A DNA stretch of 64,000 bases from Oxalobacteraceae bacterium (GCA_027484285.1 JAIXTG010000329.1:1-64000), one strand, 5' to 3'. Counted from the stretch's first letter, positions 39,090 to 50,034 are shown. The notes: a model not told the origin generated them from the letters alone. A program made the numbers and translations.

Positions 39090-42000
39090 ATGGCGAACAA
39101 CCGCGCCCAGATCCTCATCACTGCAGTCGATGAGACCAGGCGAGCCTTCCAGTCGATCAATGGCAGTCTGTCGCAGCTGCGTGACCAAGCCGGCCAGGTC
39201 GGCGCCGTCCTGTCCCGCATCGGTGGGGCCATCGGGGTCGGGCTGGGCGTGCGCGAACTGGTGGAAGTTACCGACCAGTACAAGAACCTGCAGGCCCGGC
39301 TCAAGCTCGCAGTCACCTCCCAAGAGGAATTCAACCACGCCGACGCGGCCCTCTTTGAGATTGCTCAGCGCAACCGCGCGCCACTGGCAGAGACCGTCAC
39401 GCTCTACGCGCGGCTGGCACCGTCGGTGCAGGCACTGGGTCGTTCTCAGGCGGACGTGCTGGCGGCCACCGATGCAATCGGCCAGGCGGTGTCGCTTTCA
39501 GGCGCGTCCAGCGAGGCGGCAGCCGGCGCGTTAATGCAACTCGGGCAGGCCTTCGCCTCGGGTCAATTGCGTGGCGAGGAGTTCAATTCCGTCATCGAGC
39601 AAACGCCGCGACTGGCGCAGGCCATTGCCGACGGCATGGGCGTGCCGCTGGGCGCGCTGCGGGCCCTGGCGCAAGAAGGCAAGATCACCTCGGAAGCGGT
39701 GCTCGATGCTTTGCTCAAGGAGAGGGCGCGTCTGGCCGAGGAATACGCGAGCCTGCCCGATACGGTCTCGGGCGCGCTCACCCGTCTCAAGAATGCCTTT
39801 CAGCGTGCATTCGGCGAGCGCGATTCCAATTCGGGCCTCACGGCAGGCCTTGCGCAAGCTATCCAGCTCGTCGCCCAGCATCTGGAACTTCTGATCGATC
39901 TGGCCGGTGTCGTGCTGGTCGCCGCCTTCGGCCGGATGGCGGGTGCCTTTGCAACCAGCATCGCCGCCGCCCGCGCGGAGGCGGCGGCGCGGCTGGCCAA
40001 CCTGCGCACGCTCGAAGCCGAGGCTCTGGCGCGGGTGCGCGTGGCCGACGCCGCCCTGGCCCAAGCGCGGGCGCAAGGCCTCGCCACCAGCGCCCTGGTC
40101 ACCGACGCGGCCAAGGCCCGGCTGCAAGCCACCGCCGCAAGCAGTGCCGTGACGCAGGCCGTCGCGTCCACATCGCTGCTGGGGCGTGCGGCGGGGTTAT
40201 TGCGCGGGGCGCTGGCGCTCCTGGGTGGCCCCATCGGCTTGATCGTGACTTCGGTCACGCTGCTGGCGGGCGTGCTCTATTCAGCGCGCAATGCGGTGGT
40301 CGAGTTTGGTGGCAAGACCGCATCGATCAAGCAGATCGTTGTCGCCACCTGGGATCTGGTGGTCGAGAAGGTGGGCGAAGTCATCAGCGCCCTGGGGCGG
40401 CTGGTCGGTGCCAACGACCTCTCCTGGGCCCGCGTGCGCGAGGTGATGCTCGGCGCACTCAAAACCATCGGCACGGCGATCCGCACGATGGTCAATGGCG
40501 TCATTGGCGCGTTCAACGCGGTCGGCAGTGTCGCCGGGATCACGGCGGCCTTCCTGGTCGAGCGTTTCCGAAACGCATTCTCCGACATCGGCGATCTGGC
40601 GCAGGCCTTGGGTCAGGACGTAGCCGCTGCCTTCAGCGGCGACTTCTCGATGCAGTCGCTGCGTGCCGTCCTCGGCCGCCGACTTGGCGAGATGCGCGAC
40701 TTCGGCAAAGAACTGGCGGGGACCGTGCGGGACGCCGTCACGCGCGACTACGTCGGGGAAGCTGCTCAGGCCATCGCCGGTCGCATCCGACCTGAGCAAA
40801 CCCAACCCGGCGTATTCGGTCGCCCGCAACCACCGGCCAAGCCGGCTCCCGACAAGGGTGTCGAGGCCGCCAAGCTGGCCCTGGTACAGGCGCAGGCCGA
40901 GGCGGAATTCAAGATCCTCAAGGACGCACTGGATCGCCAGGCGCGGGAATTGGATGCGGCGCTCGAAGACCGGCTGATCTCGCTGAAGGACTACTACGCG
41001 GCCAAGACCCGGATCGAGCAGCAGGAGATCGATGCGGAAATCCGCCGCGCACAGGTGTCACTCATCGAGCAGCAACGTCTACAAAAAACCGGCAAGGACG
41101 AACCCACTCGCATCAAAGCGAAGTCCGAGGTCGCCAAGCTCGAAGCGGATCTCACGGTCCTCAACAACAAGCGCGCCGACGTCGAGGTCGCCAATGCCCG
41201 CAAAGCGGTCCAGGCTGAGCGCGAGTTGCGCGAGGAACTCGCCAAGGTTCGCGACGAACTGCTCGATCTCACCGGTACCGCAACCAGCCAGGATCGCCGC
41301 ACGGCCATCGAGCGCCAGTACCAGAGCCTGATCGCGCGGCTGCGCGCCGAGGGTGACACCGAGGGCGCGGCCACCGTCGGGAGGCTGATCGACGTCAAAG
41401 CGGCGGCGGCCGATCTGGCTGACTACGAGCGACAGTTCAACGATGCGCTCTCGCGGATGCGTGCCTCCGAGGAGTCGATCAACCTGCAGCGCCAATCGGG
41501 GCTGCTCTCGGAATCTCAGGCCCGCCAGCAGATCCTCTCGCTGCACCGACAGACCGGCCAATCACTTGATGCACTGCTGCCGCAGTTGGAGGCGAGCGCC
41601 ACAGCCATCGGCCCGGATGCCGTCGCCCGGGTACAAGCGTGGAAAAATGAAATCGCGCAGGTGAAGCTGGTGGTCGACGACGTGGCGATGGCCATCGACG
41701 GTGCGGTGCAGGACGGTTTCGCGCAACTGTTCCAGGACATCGGCAGCGGCGCCAAGTCGGCCAAGGAGGCGTTCGCGGATTTTGGTCGCTCGGTGCTGCA
41801 GACGATCAACCGGATCGCCTCGCAGAAGCTGGCCGAAGCCTTGTTCGGCAGCCTGATGGGGGGTGGCGCGGCAGGCAGTGCTGGAGGGCTTGGCGCGCTG
41901 ATCTCGTCGTTCTTCGGCTTTGCGTCGGGGGGCTACGTGACCGGTCCCGGCACCTCGACCAGCGATTCGATCCCGGCGCGGCTCTCGCACGGCGAGTATG

Positions 42001-42284
42001 TGGTCAATGCCCGTGCGGTGAGCCGGCTCGGTGTGTCTTTTCTGGACGCCATCAACGGCTTGTCTGCCGGACCTCGTGTGGCTGGCGGGCGCTTGGCCTT
42101 TGCCGCTGGAGGCCTGGTACCCGAAGCCCCGGCGCAGCCGGCCCCGGGCCAGAACATCCGCATCGTCAACGTCATCGACCCGGCGATGGCGGCCGATTAC
42201 CTCAACAGCAGCGCCGGCGAGCGCACGGTGATGAACCTCATCCAGCGCAACGCCGCGTCGGTGCGCAACATTCTGGGACGCTGA
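39090..42284 (+). CDS. Tape measure protein
   Basis: 1064 aa with TMP N-terminal domain (LKLAVTSQEEFNHADAALFEIAQRNRAPLAETVTLYARLA) and coiled-coil body. Confidence 0.93.
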   Translation: MANNRAQILITAVDETRRAFQSINGSLSQLRDQAGQVGAVLSRIGGAIGVGLGVRELVEVTDQYKNLQARLKLAVTSQEEFNHADAALFEIAQRNRAPLAETVTLYARLAPSVQALGRSQADVLAATDAIGQAVSLSGASSEAAAGALMQLGQAFASGQLRGEEFNSVIEQTPRLAQAIADGMGVPLGALRALAQEGKITSEAVLDALLKERARLAEEYASLPDTVSGALTRLKNAFQRAFGERDSNSGLTAGLAQAIQLVAQHLELLIDLAGVVLVAAFGRMAGAFATSIAAARAEAAARLANLRTLEAEALARVRVADAALAQARAQGLATSALVTDAAKARLQATAASSAVTQAVASTSLLGRAAGLLRGALALLGGPIGLIVTSVTLLAGVLYSARNAVVEFGGKTASIKQIVVATWDLVVEKVGEVISALGRLVGANDLSWARVREVMLGALKTIGTAIRTMVNGVIGAFNAVGSVAGITAAFLVERFRNAFSDIGDLAQALGQDVAAAFSGDFSMQSLRAVLGRRLGEMRDFGKELAGTVRDAVTRDYVGEAAQAIAGRIRPEQTQPGVFGRPQPPAKPAPDKGVEAAKLALVQAQAEAEFKILKDALDRQARELDAALEDRLISLKDYYAAKTRIEQQEIDAEIRRAQVSLIEQQRLQKTGKDEPTRIKAKSEVAKLEADLTVLNNKRADVEVANARKAVQAERELREELAKVRDELLDLTGTATSQDRRTAIERQYQSLIARLRAEGDTEGAATVGRLIDVKAAAADLADYERQFNDALSRMRASEESINLQRQSGLLSESQARQQILSLHRQTGQSLDALLPQLEASATAIGPDAVARVQAWKNEIAQVKLVVDDVAMAIDGAVQDGFAQLFQDIGSGAKSAKEAFADFGRSVLQTINRIASQKLAEALFGSLMGGGAAGSAGGLGALISSFFGFASGGYVTGPGTSTSDSIPARLSHGEYVVNARAVSRLGVSFLDAINGLSAGPRVAGGRLAFAAGGLVPEAPAQPAPGQNIRIVNVIDPAMAADYLNSSAGERTVMNLIQRNAASVRNILGR

Positions 42285-42286
42285 AC

Positions 42287-43258
42287 ATGGCATGGACTTC
42301 CGGAACGGCAACCAATGCCGCCGACCTCTTTAACAAACTGATCACCTTTCTGACCGCCGATGCAACCCTGGTCGCCGGGGGCGAAGCCTGGACGTTGCTG
42401 CGTCGCGACACCTTCGCGCTTGACGCCAAACGCGATCTGGTGGAGCTGCGCGGCCCAGGCTCCTCGGCAGGCGATGCGATCTATGTGCAGGTCTGTCTGT
42501 TCGCCGACGCGGCTGCACCCGCGTATTCCATCCGGGTTCTCGGCTCGCAATCGTGGCAAAGCGCCGTCTCGATCAGCACCCCGGAAGGCCAACCAGGCAG
42601 TCTGCTCTCGGGGGCCGGTTCGCTCGGCATCTTGCCGAGAATGCCGGTGTTCAACAGCGCGATCAGTTACTGGTTCGTCGCCAACGGCCGCCGCTTCATC
42701 GTCGTGGCGAAATCCTCGGCCTACTGGGGGGCGCTCTACGCGGGGTTTTTCCTGCCCTACGGCACGCCGTCGCAGTACCCGTATCCGCTCTTCATCGGCG
42801 CCAACACCTCGCGCGGCGACAACTATCAAAGTTCGGATCTCGATATCGCGGGCAGCGCGTTCTGGCGCAACGATGGTGAGTACGGCAGCTACAGCGCAGC
42901 TATCCTGCAGCCGAGCGGCGGCTGGGTCGGCACCAACCGCTTCGATACGAGCTACACCGGTCGCGCCTGGCCCTGGGCAATGTCGCAGGAGACCAGGAGG
43001 AACAGCGTAGGGCGCTACGACATGGGCAACCTCACGCAGTTGCCGAACGGCGCCAGTCCGCTACTGCCGGCCATCCTCTATGACTGCGGAACCTCCCGTC
43101 CCTTCAACGTCTGGGGCGAGCTGCAAGGCGTGTTCGCCGTGCCCGGCTTCGGGGTGGCCGCTGGCGACACCGTGACGGTGGCCGGCAAAGTCCATTTGGT
43201 CGTCCAGGCGGCGACTTCCACCAATGCGGCGCGCTTTGCCGCCATTCAACTGAACTGA
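42287..43258 (+). CDS. Phage structural protein (hypothetical)
   Basis: Long ORF in tail module. Confidence 0.7.
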   Translation: MAWTSGTATNAADLFNKLITFLTADATLVAGGEAWTLLRRDTFALDAKRDLVELRGPGSSAGDAIYVQVCLFADAAAPAYSIRVLGSQSWQSAVSISTPEGQPGSLLSGAGSLGILPRMPVFNSAISYWFVANGRRFIVVAKSSAYWGALYAGFFLPYGTPSQYPYPLFIGANTSRGDNYQSSDLDIAGSAFWRNDGEYGSYSAAILQPSGGWVGTNRFDTSYTGRAWPWAMSQETRRNSVGRYDMGNLTQLPNGASPLLPAILYDCGTSRPFNVWGELQGVFAVPGFGVAAGDTVTVAGKVHLVVQAATSTNAARFAAIQLN

Positions 43259-43279
43259 GAACTTGCTCGAGGCGATTCA

Positions 43280-44422
43280 ATGGCTTACATCACCGGCGCG
43301 TCGGCGGACATCAACACGCTGCTGACGGCGATCAAGAATTTTGCGGTCGCCAATGGCTGGACGGCCAACGCTACCGACACCTTTACGCTGACGTTCCCGA
43401 CCTATGGATCGACCGGTGGCGCGGCCCACGCCGGCACGACGTCGATGATTTCCTCGGTCAGCAGCTCCGATGCGTACCGGAATCAGTCGGAAACCAGCTT
43501 GACGGCGAACCGGGCCGTGTTGTCCAAGAACGGCGTGTCCTACCAGCTGTTCGCGGTCAATAAAAAGCTCTACAAGAACGGCGTCAACGGCACCTATGCC
43601 TGCCTGGAGGCCTGGGCGTGCGACGGCTTCGTCGCTGGCACCGCCGCCAACCTACAGACCAACAATCGAAAGTTCGTGATGGTCGGCCCGATGGCCACCT
43701 CGCTCTACGCCTACCACCTGTTCTCGAGCGGAGACTTCATCCATGTGGTGATTGAGGAGATGCCAGGGCGTTTTCGACACCTGTCGTTCGGTTTCATCAA
43801 CAAGTACGGCGCTTTTGCCGGAGGGCAGTACCTGACCGCAGGCTGCCCCATCGAGTCGTTCACGACAACGCCCAATGCGTTCAACACTTCAAATCACATG
43901 ATTCCTTTCGGTGCGAACGGCTTGGGACCGTCGAGGGCATCGCTTGCATCGAACGGTTATCCGGGTAGTTATGTCAGAGCCGACATCGATGGTTGGACGG
44001 TCGGTTGGCGGCTGATCTCGACCGGCTCGTACACGACGGAACAGTTGGACGCCTACGGGTGCTCAAGCTACGCCAATGCGACCAACAACCGCGCGGGCTA
44101 CATCGGGTCCGGGACCCAGAACTCCCTCAACACCCTGGCGCACGATCTGGCTTACCACTGCTCGCCGCAAAGCTACAACGGTCTGGCGCCGATGCTGCCA
44201 TGCTACGTGGGCGTCAATCGCACGCCCTACGTCGGCACTTGGACGCTGCTCGGCGAATTCCCCGATGTGCGCTTCCTGAACATCTCGAACTTCAACCCAG
44301 GCGACGAGCTGACCCTTGGCACCGACGTGTGGAAGATCTTCCCACTGTGGAACAAGGCCTACACGCTCGGGGCGGAACCGATCAGCTACGACTACGGCTT
44401 GGCTTACCGCAAGGTGGTGTGA
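43280..44422 (+). CDS. Phage structural protein (hypothetical), related to previous gene
   Basis: Long ORF; similar ends and architecture to 42287..43258. Confidence 0.7.
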   Translation: MAYITGASADINTLLTAIKNFAVANGWTANATDTFTLTFPTYGSTGGAAHAGTTSMISSVSSSDAYRNQSETSLTANRAVLSKNGVSYQLFAVNKKLYKNGVNGTYACLEAWACDGFVAGTAANLQTNNRKFVMVGPMATSLYAYHLFSSGDFIHVVIEEMPGRFRHLSFGFINKYGAFAGGQYLTAGCPIESFTTTPNAFNTSNHMIPFGANGLGPSRASLASNGYPGSYVRADIDGWTVGWRLISTGSYTTEQLDAYGCSSYANATNNRAGYIGSGTQNSLNTLAHDLAYHCSPQSYNGLAPMLPCYVGVNRTPYVGTWTLLGEFPDVRFLNISNFNPGDELTLGTDVWKIFPLWNKAYTLGAEPISYDYGLAYRKVV

Positions 44423-46105
44423 ATGCCTGACTTTGTCGGAGCCTTCACGTCAGGCATTCTGGGCGGTGCAGCGGCCGCAGGAATGAACGCCCTGTGGGAC
44501 AACGGTCGGCCCGCGTATTACGCGCCGACCACGGTCGTTGCGGCCATCGTCGTTGCCGTGGGCGTCATCACCAGCGGCCAGCCGTCGCCCGAGGCCCTGA
44601 TCACTCGGGCGGGCGCGCATTGCGGCGCCTTCTCGGACGACTACTACTACCGGATCTACCTACAGCCTTCCCGGATCGAGTTCGGCAACCTGGTGATCCC
44701 CAGTACCAAGACCGTCGAGATCTGGAACGCTTATCCCGACCCGGTGACGATCTTCCAGCTGGATGGCGACACCGAGGGCCTGTCCCTGGGGTTCTTCCCG
44801 CCCACGAGGCTGCGGGGGCTGGAGGACATCTTCTACGACGTCACGGCGACGCTCGATGGGCCGAGCTTCGTCGATACGTTGCTGAGGCTGCATTTCTCCG
44901 CTGGCGGTACCCGAGACCTGGCGATCAGCTATGGCCGCGTGCTGGTCATGGGCCTGCTGCACGATTGGCAAGGCGGCTTCACCGAGCGGCTGGAATGGCT
45001 CACCGACGTGCTGACGATGCGCGACGGTGGTGAGCAGCGGGTGCGGCTGCGGACCGATCCCCGGCGCTCGTTCGAGTTCGACGTGCTGGAGTACGGCAAC
45101 GGCGGGCAGCTTGATCTCTTGATGAACGTCTGGCAGTCGCGCGTCTATGCCGTGCCGGTGTGGACCGACAAGGCTTGGCTTGCGGCCGCCATCCATCCCG
45201 GCGACACGGTGCTGGCCGTGAGTACCACGGACCTGGACTATCACGCCGGTGGGCTTGCCATCGTCGGCTCAAGCGCTGGCGCCAGCGAGGCACTGGAAGT
45301 CCTGTCCCTGACCGCCGGGACGATCACGCTCAAGCGCCCGGCCTTGGGGAACTGGCCCGCAGGCTCCTGGATCGCCCCGGCCCGGCTAGGACGGTTACCC
45401 GCCCAGCAGACCGTGACCCGGCCAACGGCGGCGATCTCCCAGGCCAAATTGCGCTTCGAGCTGGAGGACCTGGCTTCGCCAGTGGCGGCGACGAGTTCAC
45501 CGATTCAGTACCGAGGCTACGACACGCTGCTGCTGCATCCAAACCGGGTCGAGGACGTCAGCATCGACTATCAGCGACTCGCCGATGTGTTCGACGTTGA
45601 GACCGGTACGCCTGCGGTGATCGACAGCCCGAACCGGCCCTTTATCGTGCGCCGCCACCAGTACCTGCTGCCAGACCGCACCCGGCTCACTGCGATGCGA
45701 GGCTGGCTCGCGGCCCGTGCAGGTCGTCAGGTGCCTTTCTGGGTGCCGACGTGGGAGCGTGGCCTCGAAGTCGCTCAGCCCTTCACCTTGGATGCAACGG
45801 AAATTCCGGTCCAGGCCAGAGGCTTCGCCACCTACTACCAGGCCATGCCCGGCCGGCGGGACGTGGCCTTTCTGCACAACAACGGCACCTGGTTCTTGCG
45901 ACGGATCACCGCTTTCGAGTTCGTGGACGGGGTCGTCGAGCGGATGCGGATCGACGCCGCGCTGGGTGTGGCCTGCGCGCCGTCCGATTTCCGGATCGTC
46001 TGTTTCCTGGAACTGGCCCGACTGGAGAGCGATGCCGTGGAATTTTTCTTCGAAACGGATCGTGTGGTTCGGGTGACTTTGCCTATTCGGAGCATCAACG
46101 GATGA
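44423..46105 (+). CDS. Phage tail protein
   Basis: 560-aa ORF overlapping the BR0599-family gene; tail operon position. Confidence 0.7.
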   Translation: MPDFVGAFTSGILGGAAAAGMNALWDNGRPAYYAPTTVVAAIVVAVGVITSGQPSPEALITRAGAHCGAFSDDYYYRIYLQPSRIEFGNLVIPSTKTVEIWNAYPDPVTIFQLDGDTEGLSLGFFPPTRLRGLEDIFYDVTATLDGPSFVDTLLRLHFSAGGTRDLAISYGRVLVMGLLHDWQGGFTERLEWLTDVLTMRDGGEQRVRLRTDPRRSFEFDVLEYGNGGQLDLLMNVWQSRVYAVPVWTDKAWLAAAIHPGDTVLAVSTTDLDYHAGGLAIVGSSAGASEALEVLSLTAGTITLKRPALGNWPAGSWIAPARLGRLPAQQTVTRPTAAISQAKLRFELEDLASPVAATSSPIQYRGYDTLLLHPNRVEDVSIDYQRLADVFDVETGTPAVIDSPNRPFIVRRHQYLLPDRTRLTAMRGWLAARAGRQVPFWVPTWERGLEVAQPFTLDATEIPVQARGFATYYQAMPGRRDVAFLHNNGTWFLRRITAFEFVDGVVERMRIDAALGVACAPSDFRIVCFLELARLESDAVEFFFETDRVVRVTLPIRSING

Positions 46106-46905
46106 CCTATCAGAACCAAGAAAACAGCCTCCATGCCGGCCAGCCGGTCGAGTTGTATCGCTTCGCGCTGGGGACCACCGTCTGGCGCTACACGTCAGCG
46201 CGGGATGCTGTGACCTACAACGGCGAGAAATACATCTCGGCGCCGATCCGGCGCTCGGAGATCGAGCAGACGCAGGAATTCGGTCGTGCGATGCTGAACC
46301 TGGAAGCAGCACTCGACATTGGCGTCGTACAGTCCTTCATCGTGACCCCGCCCGATGGCGTGCTGTCACTCACCATCTTTCGTCAGCACCTGTCCGACCC
46401 GGGTACGGAATTCATCACCTGGTGGAAAGGGCGCGTCGTGTCGGTGGTGTTCAGCGGCATCACGGTGCAGATGCGCTGCGAGCCGATTTTTACGACGCTC
46501 AAGCGTTCGGGACGCCGGGCGAACTACCAGATCAACTGTCGCCACCCGCTGTACCACGGCGGCTGCAAGGTCAACGCGGCCGACTACAAGACGGCCGGCA
46601 TCGTCGAGAGCGTGGCGGGGTTGGAGGTGACCGCCTCGGTCTTCCTGCCCAAGCCGATTGCCTGGTTCGTCGGCGGCCGGCTGATGGCCGCCGGGGCGCA
46701 ACGGATGATCGTCGCCAGCTCCGGCGGTGCGGTGACCCTCTCAGCGCCGATTCCGGGACTGAAGGCGGGCGACGCCTTCGAGGCCTATCCGGGCTGCGAC
46801 CACACGCTCGCGACCTGCGCCGCCAAGTTCGGCAACCAGCTGAACTACGGCGGCTTTCCTTACATCCCGGTAAAGAACCCTTTCACCGGGGACGCCATCG
46901 TTTGA
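46102..46905 (+). CDS. Phage BR0599/DUF2163 family tail protein
   Basis: RANYQINCRHPLYHGGCKVNAADYK...GCDHTLATCAAKFGNQLNYGGFPYIPVKNPF. Confidence 0.88.
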   Translation: MTYQNQENSLHAGQPVELYRFALGTTVWRYTSARDAVTYNGEKYISAPIRRSEIEQTQEFGRAMLNLEAALDIGVVQSFIVTPPDGVLSLTIFRQHLSDPGTEFITWWKGRVVSVVFSGITVQMRCEPIFTTLKRSGRRANYQINCRHPLYHGGCKVNAADYKTAGIVESVAGLEVTASVFLPKPIAWFVGGRLMAAGAQRMIVASSGGAVTLSAPIPGLKAGDAFEAYPGCDHTLATCAAKFGNQLNYGGFPYIPVKNPFTGDAIV

Positions 46906-46914
46906 GGATGTTCC

Positions 46915-47145
46915 ATGTGGCAATACCTGATCGTGTGGGTGATCACGACGGTTCTGTCGTCGCTGCTCGCCCCGAAACCCAAGACCACGACGCCGCAACC
47001 CGGCGATGTCGATGCGCCGGTCGCCGCGACCGACAGCCCGATCCCGGTGCTATTCGGTACGCGCACGATCAAGCAGCCGAACTGCGTGTGGTTCGGCGAT
47101 GTGCGGACAACGCCGATCAAGACCAAGGGGGGTGGAAAGAAATGA
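46915..47145 (+). CDS. Small tail-tip assembly protein
   Basis: Position; VAATDSPIPVLFGTRTIKQPNCVWFGDVRTTPIK. Confidence 0.65.
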   Translation: MWQYLIVWVITTVLSSLLAPKPKTTTPQPGDVDAPVAATDSPIPVLFGTRTIKQPNCVWFGDVRTTPIKTKGGGKK

Positions 47146-47381
47146 GCGAACAGCGCAGCAACCTTCAGATCGCCACCCACCTTGATGCCAAGGCGCTGGG
47201 CTATTGCAATGCTGGCCTGCGCCGCTGGTTTCCGCGCGACGGCGTGACTTTCGATGATTTTCGCCAACAAGGCGTGACCACTGGCTGGCTTCGGGCCACC
47301 GGGGATGCGATGGCCATCCGGCTGGCCGAGCACGTTGAGCAGCAGGCCCTTTCTATAACGAACGAGGGAGCCAAGGCATGA
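47142..47381 (+). CDS. Small phage protein
   Basis: Overlapping ORF in tail operon: MSEQRSNLQIATHLDAKALGYCNAGLRRWFPRDG. Confidence 0.55.
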   Translation: MSEQRSNLQIATHLDAKALGYCNAGLRRWFPRDGVTFDDFRQQGVTTGWLRATGDAMAIRLAEHVEQQALSITNEGAKA

Positions 47382-49600
47382 GCGGCGGCGGCAAAGGCAG
47401 CAAAAGTGTCACCGTCGGCTACCGCTACTACGCGGGAATGCATCTGGCGCTGTGCCACGGCCCGGTCGATTCGCTCAACAAGATCGTGGTCGGCGAGCGC
47501 ACGGCGTGGTCGGGGGCGCTGACGTCCAGTGGCCAGATTGCCATCAACCAGCCCGACCTGTTCGGCGGCGACGACCGCGAGGGCGGCATCGTCGGCGCCG
47601 TCGATCTGGTGATGGGCAACGCCTCGGACGGTCAGAACGACTACCTCGCCTCCAAGCTCGGCGCCAACGTACCGGCCTTCCGGGGAGTAGTGTCACTGGT
47701 GTTGCGTCAGCCGCAACTGTCGGCGATGAACCCTTACATCAAGCCGTGGAGCGCCGAGCTCACGCGGATCATCCGGCGATCCGACGGCTCGCCGCAGTGG
47801 TACTCGGACAAGGCGGCCATCGCCGGTGACATGAACCCGGCGCACATCATTTACGAGTGCCTGACCGATCGGACCTGGGGCCGGGGCTACAGCTCGGCCG
47901 AGATCGACGACGCCTCGTTCCGCGCCGCCGCCGACACGCTTTACGCCGAGAGCTTCGGCCTCTCGATCCTGTGGGACCAGCAGCAGGATATCGAGGCCTT
48001 CATCGAGCGCATCCTGCAGCACATCGACGGTTCGATCTACGTGAGCCCCCGCACCGGGCTGTTCACCTTGAAGCTGACCCGCGACGACTACGACCCGGCG
48101 ACGCTGCTGGAACTGAACCAGACCAACGTGATCCGACTGGAGTCCTTCGAGCGCACCTTGCCGGAGGAACTGGTCAATCAGGTCACGCTGTCCTATCACG
48201 ACCGCACGACCGACAAGAGTGTGTCGATCTCGGTGCAGGACATCGCCGGCATTGAACGGTCCCTGGGGGAAATCAAGGATGCCAAGGTCAGCTACGAGGG
48301 CGTGGCCAACGGCGCCTTAGCCGCACGCCTCGCAATGCGGGATCTGCGCCAGCTTTCGTCGACTCTGGCGAAGATCACGCTGGTGGCCAACCGCACGGCC
48401 GCCAGCCTCAACATCGGCGACGTGTTCAGATTCTCCTGGCCCGAGCTGCGGATCGAGCAATTGATCCTTCGGGTCGCGCAGATCAGCTACGGGACGCTGG
48501 CCGACGGCCGGGTGCGGATCACCTGCGTCGAGGACGTGTTCGGCCTGCCCGATGCCGTTTATCTCGCGCCCGCCGAGAGCGGCTGGGTCGATCCCCGGCA
48601 AGCGCCCATCGCCGCGAACTTCGTGTCGTTGAGCGAACTGCCGTACTGGACAATTGTTCATGAGATGACGGGCGAGTCGGCCGCCGCCCAGGCCGAGATT
48701 GATCCGAATGGCGGGTTCCTGTCCGTGTCGGCGGTGCGCCCCTCAGGTGCGGCGATCAACTACGCGGTGCTGACCCGGCAGGGATCGGCGGTCTTCGAGA
48801 AGATAGGCGTCGGTGATTTCATCCCGTCCTGCGTGCTGGCGAACGACATCGGGCAAACCGAGACGGTGCTGAACGTGCTCTACGGGGTCGATCTGGATCT
48901 GGTCACGCTCAACACCTACGCGCAGGTCGGCAGCGAGTTGGTCGCCGTGAAAGCGGTGAATGTGGCCGCCAGCACGGTGACGGTGGATCGGGGCGTGCTG
49001 GACACGGTACCGGCGAAGCATTCGGCCGGCGCCCGGCTGTACTTCGTCGAAGATGGGCAGTTCTACAACACGAGCCAATACCTGAGCGGTGAGACGGTGC
49101 AGACCAAGGTGCTGCCCGCCACCGGGATGGGCGTTCTGGCAGAGGCGTCGGCGCCGACGATCAGCTACATATTCGCCAAGCGGCAGATCCGCCCCTATCC
49201 ACCGGGGAAGTTTCGGGTCAACAACCTCGATTACAGCGTCAGCTACATCACCGGGGAGGTAACGGTCAGCTGGGCGCACCGCAGCCGGGTGCTGCAGACC
49301 GCCTATCTGGTGACGCAGGGGGAATCGAATATCGGGCCGGAACCCGGCACGACCTACACCGTGCGGATTTATGGCGAGGCGGGGACGCTCAAGCACACGG
49401 AAACAGGGCTGACCGGCACGAGCTGGACCTATCCGATGGCCACCGAAATCGCCGAGAGCGGCCTAAATCGCCCCCATGAAAAACTGACCGTCAAGGTCGA
49501 GGCAGTACGCGACGGCCACATCAGCTGGCAGGCCCAGCAAATCGACATCCCCGAGTGCCGGGGCTACGGGATGTTCTTCGGTGCAAGTTACGGGGAATGA
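47378..49600 (+). CDS. Tail tip/host specificity protein (gpJ-like)
   Basis: 740 aa; YRYYAGMHLALCHGPVDSLNKIVVGERTAWSG; last large tail gene. Confidence 0.8.
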   Translation: MSGGGKGSKSVTVGYRYYAGMHLALCHGPVDSLNKIVVGERTAWSGALTSSGQIAINQPDLFGGDDREGGIVGAVDLVMGNASDGQNDYLASKLGANVPAFRGVVSLVLRQPQLSAMNPYIKPWSAELTRIIRRSDGSPQWYSDKAAIAGDMNPAHIIYECLTDRTWGRGYSSAEIDDASFRAAADTLYAESFGLSILWDQQQDIEAFIERILQHIDGSIYVSPRTGLFTLKLTRDDYDPATLLELNQTNVIRLESFERTLPEELVNQVTLSYHDRTTDKSVSISVQDIAGIERSLGEIKDAKVSYEGVANGALAARLAMRDLRQLSSTLAKITLVANRTAASLNIGDVFRFSWPELRIEQLILRVAQISYGTLADGRVRITCVEDVFGLPDAVYLAPAESGWVDPRQAPIAANFVSLSELPYWTIVHEMTGESAAAQAEIDPNGGFLSVSAVRPSGAAINYAVLTRQGSAVFEKIGVGDFIPSCVLANDIGQTETVLNVLYGVDLDLVTLNTYAQVGSELVAVKAVNVAASTVTVDRGVLDTVPAKHSAGARLYFVEDGQFYNTSQYLSGETVQTKVLPATGMGVLAEASAPTISYIFAKRQIRPYPPGKFRVNNLDYSVSYITGEVTVSWAHRSRVLQTAYLVTQGESNIGPEPGTTYTVRIYGEAGTLKHTETGLTGTSWTYPMATEIAESGLNRPHEKLTVKVEAVRDGHISWQAQQIDIPECRGYGMFFGASYGE

Positions 49601-49615
49601 CACAAGGAGAATGAC

Positions 49616-49969
49616 ATGGCAGCACTGCAAGGCCCGAACCTGGGCGTGAACTACGGTTGGACCGCCCGCGAGTCGGGCTGGAACACCGGAATGGATGCCA
49701 ACCTAAAGCTGCTGGACGCCGTGCTGCAGTTGTCGGTGAAGTCGCGGGCGCAAGCCACGCCGCCGTCCACGCCAACGAACGGCGACCGGTACATCGTGCC
49801 TGCTGCCGCCACTGGCGTGTGGGCAGGCAAAGCCAACCAGATCGCGGTGCGCATTGCCGATGCCTGGGAGTTCCACTCGCCCAAGATCGGCTGGCTTTGC
49901 TACATCGAGGACGAGGCCAAGCTCTCGGCCTACAAGTCCACTGGCTGGAGCGCAGGCATCGCCATCTGA
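49616..49969 (+). CDS. DUF2793 domain phage protein
   Basis: ATPPSTPTNGDRYIVPAAATGVWAGKANQIAVRIADAWEFHSPKIGWLCYIED. Confidence 0.85.
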   Translation: MAALQGPNLGVNYGWTARESGWNTGMDANLKLLDAVLQLSVKSRAQATPPSTPTNGDRYIVPAAATGVWAGKANQIAVRIADAWEFHSPKIGWLCYIEDEAKLSAYKSTGWSAGIAI

Positions 49970-49992
49970 TTTCCCATCTTCGTACCCACCAG

Positions 49993-50015
49993 AAACCCGC
50001 CCACGAGGCGGGTTT
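49993..50015 (+). terminator. Stem-loop between tail and lysis genes
   Basis: AAACCCGCC-CACGA-GGCGGGTTT. Confidence 0.7.
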
Positions 50016-50034
50016 CGCATTTCTGGAGACCGCA

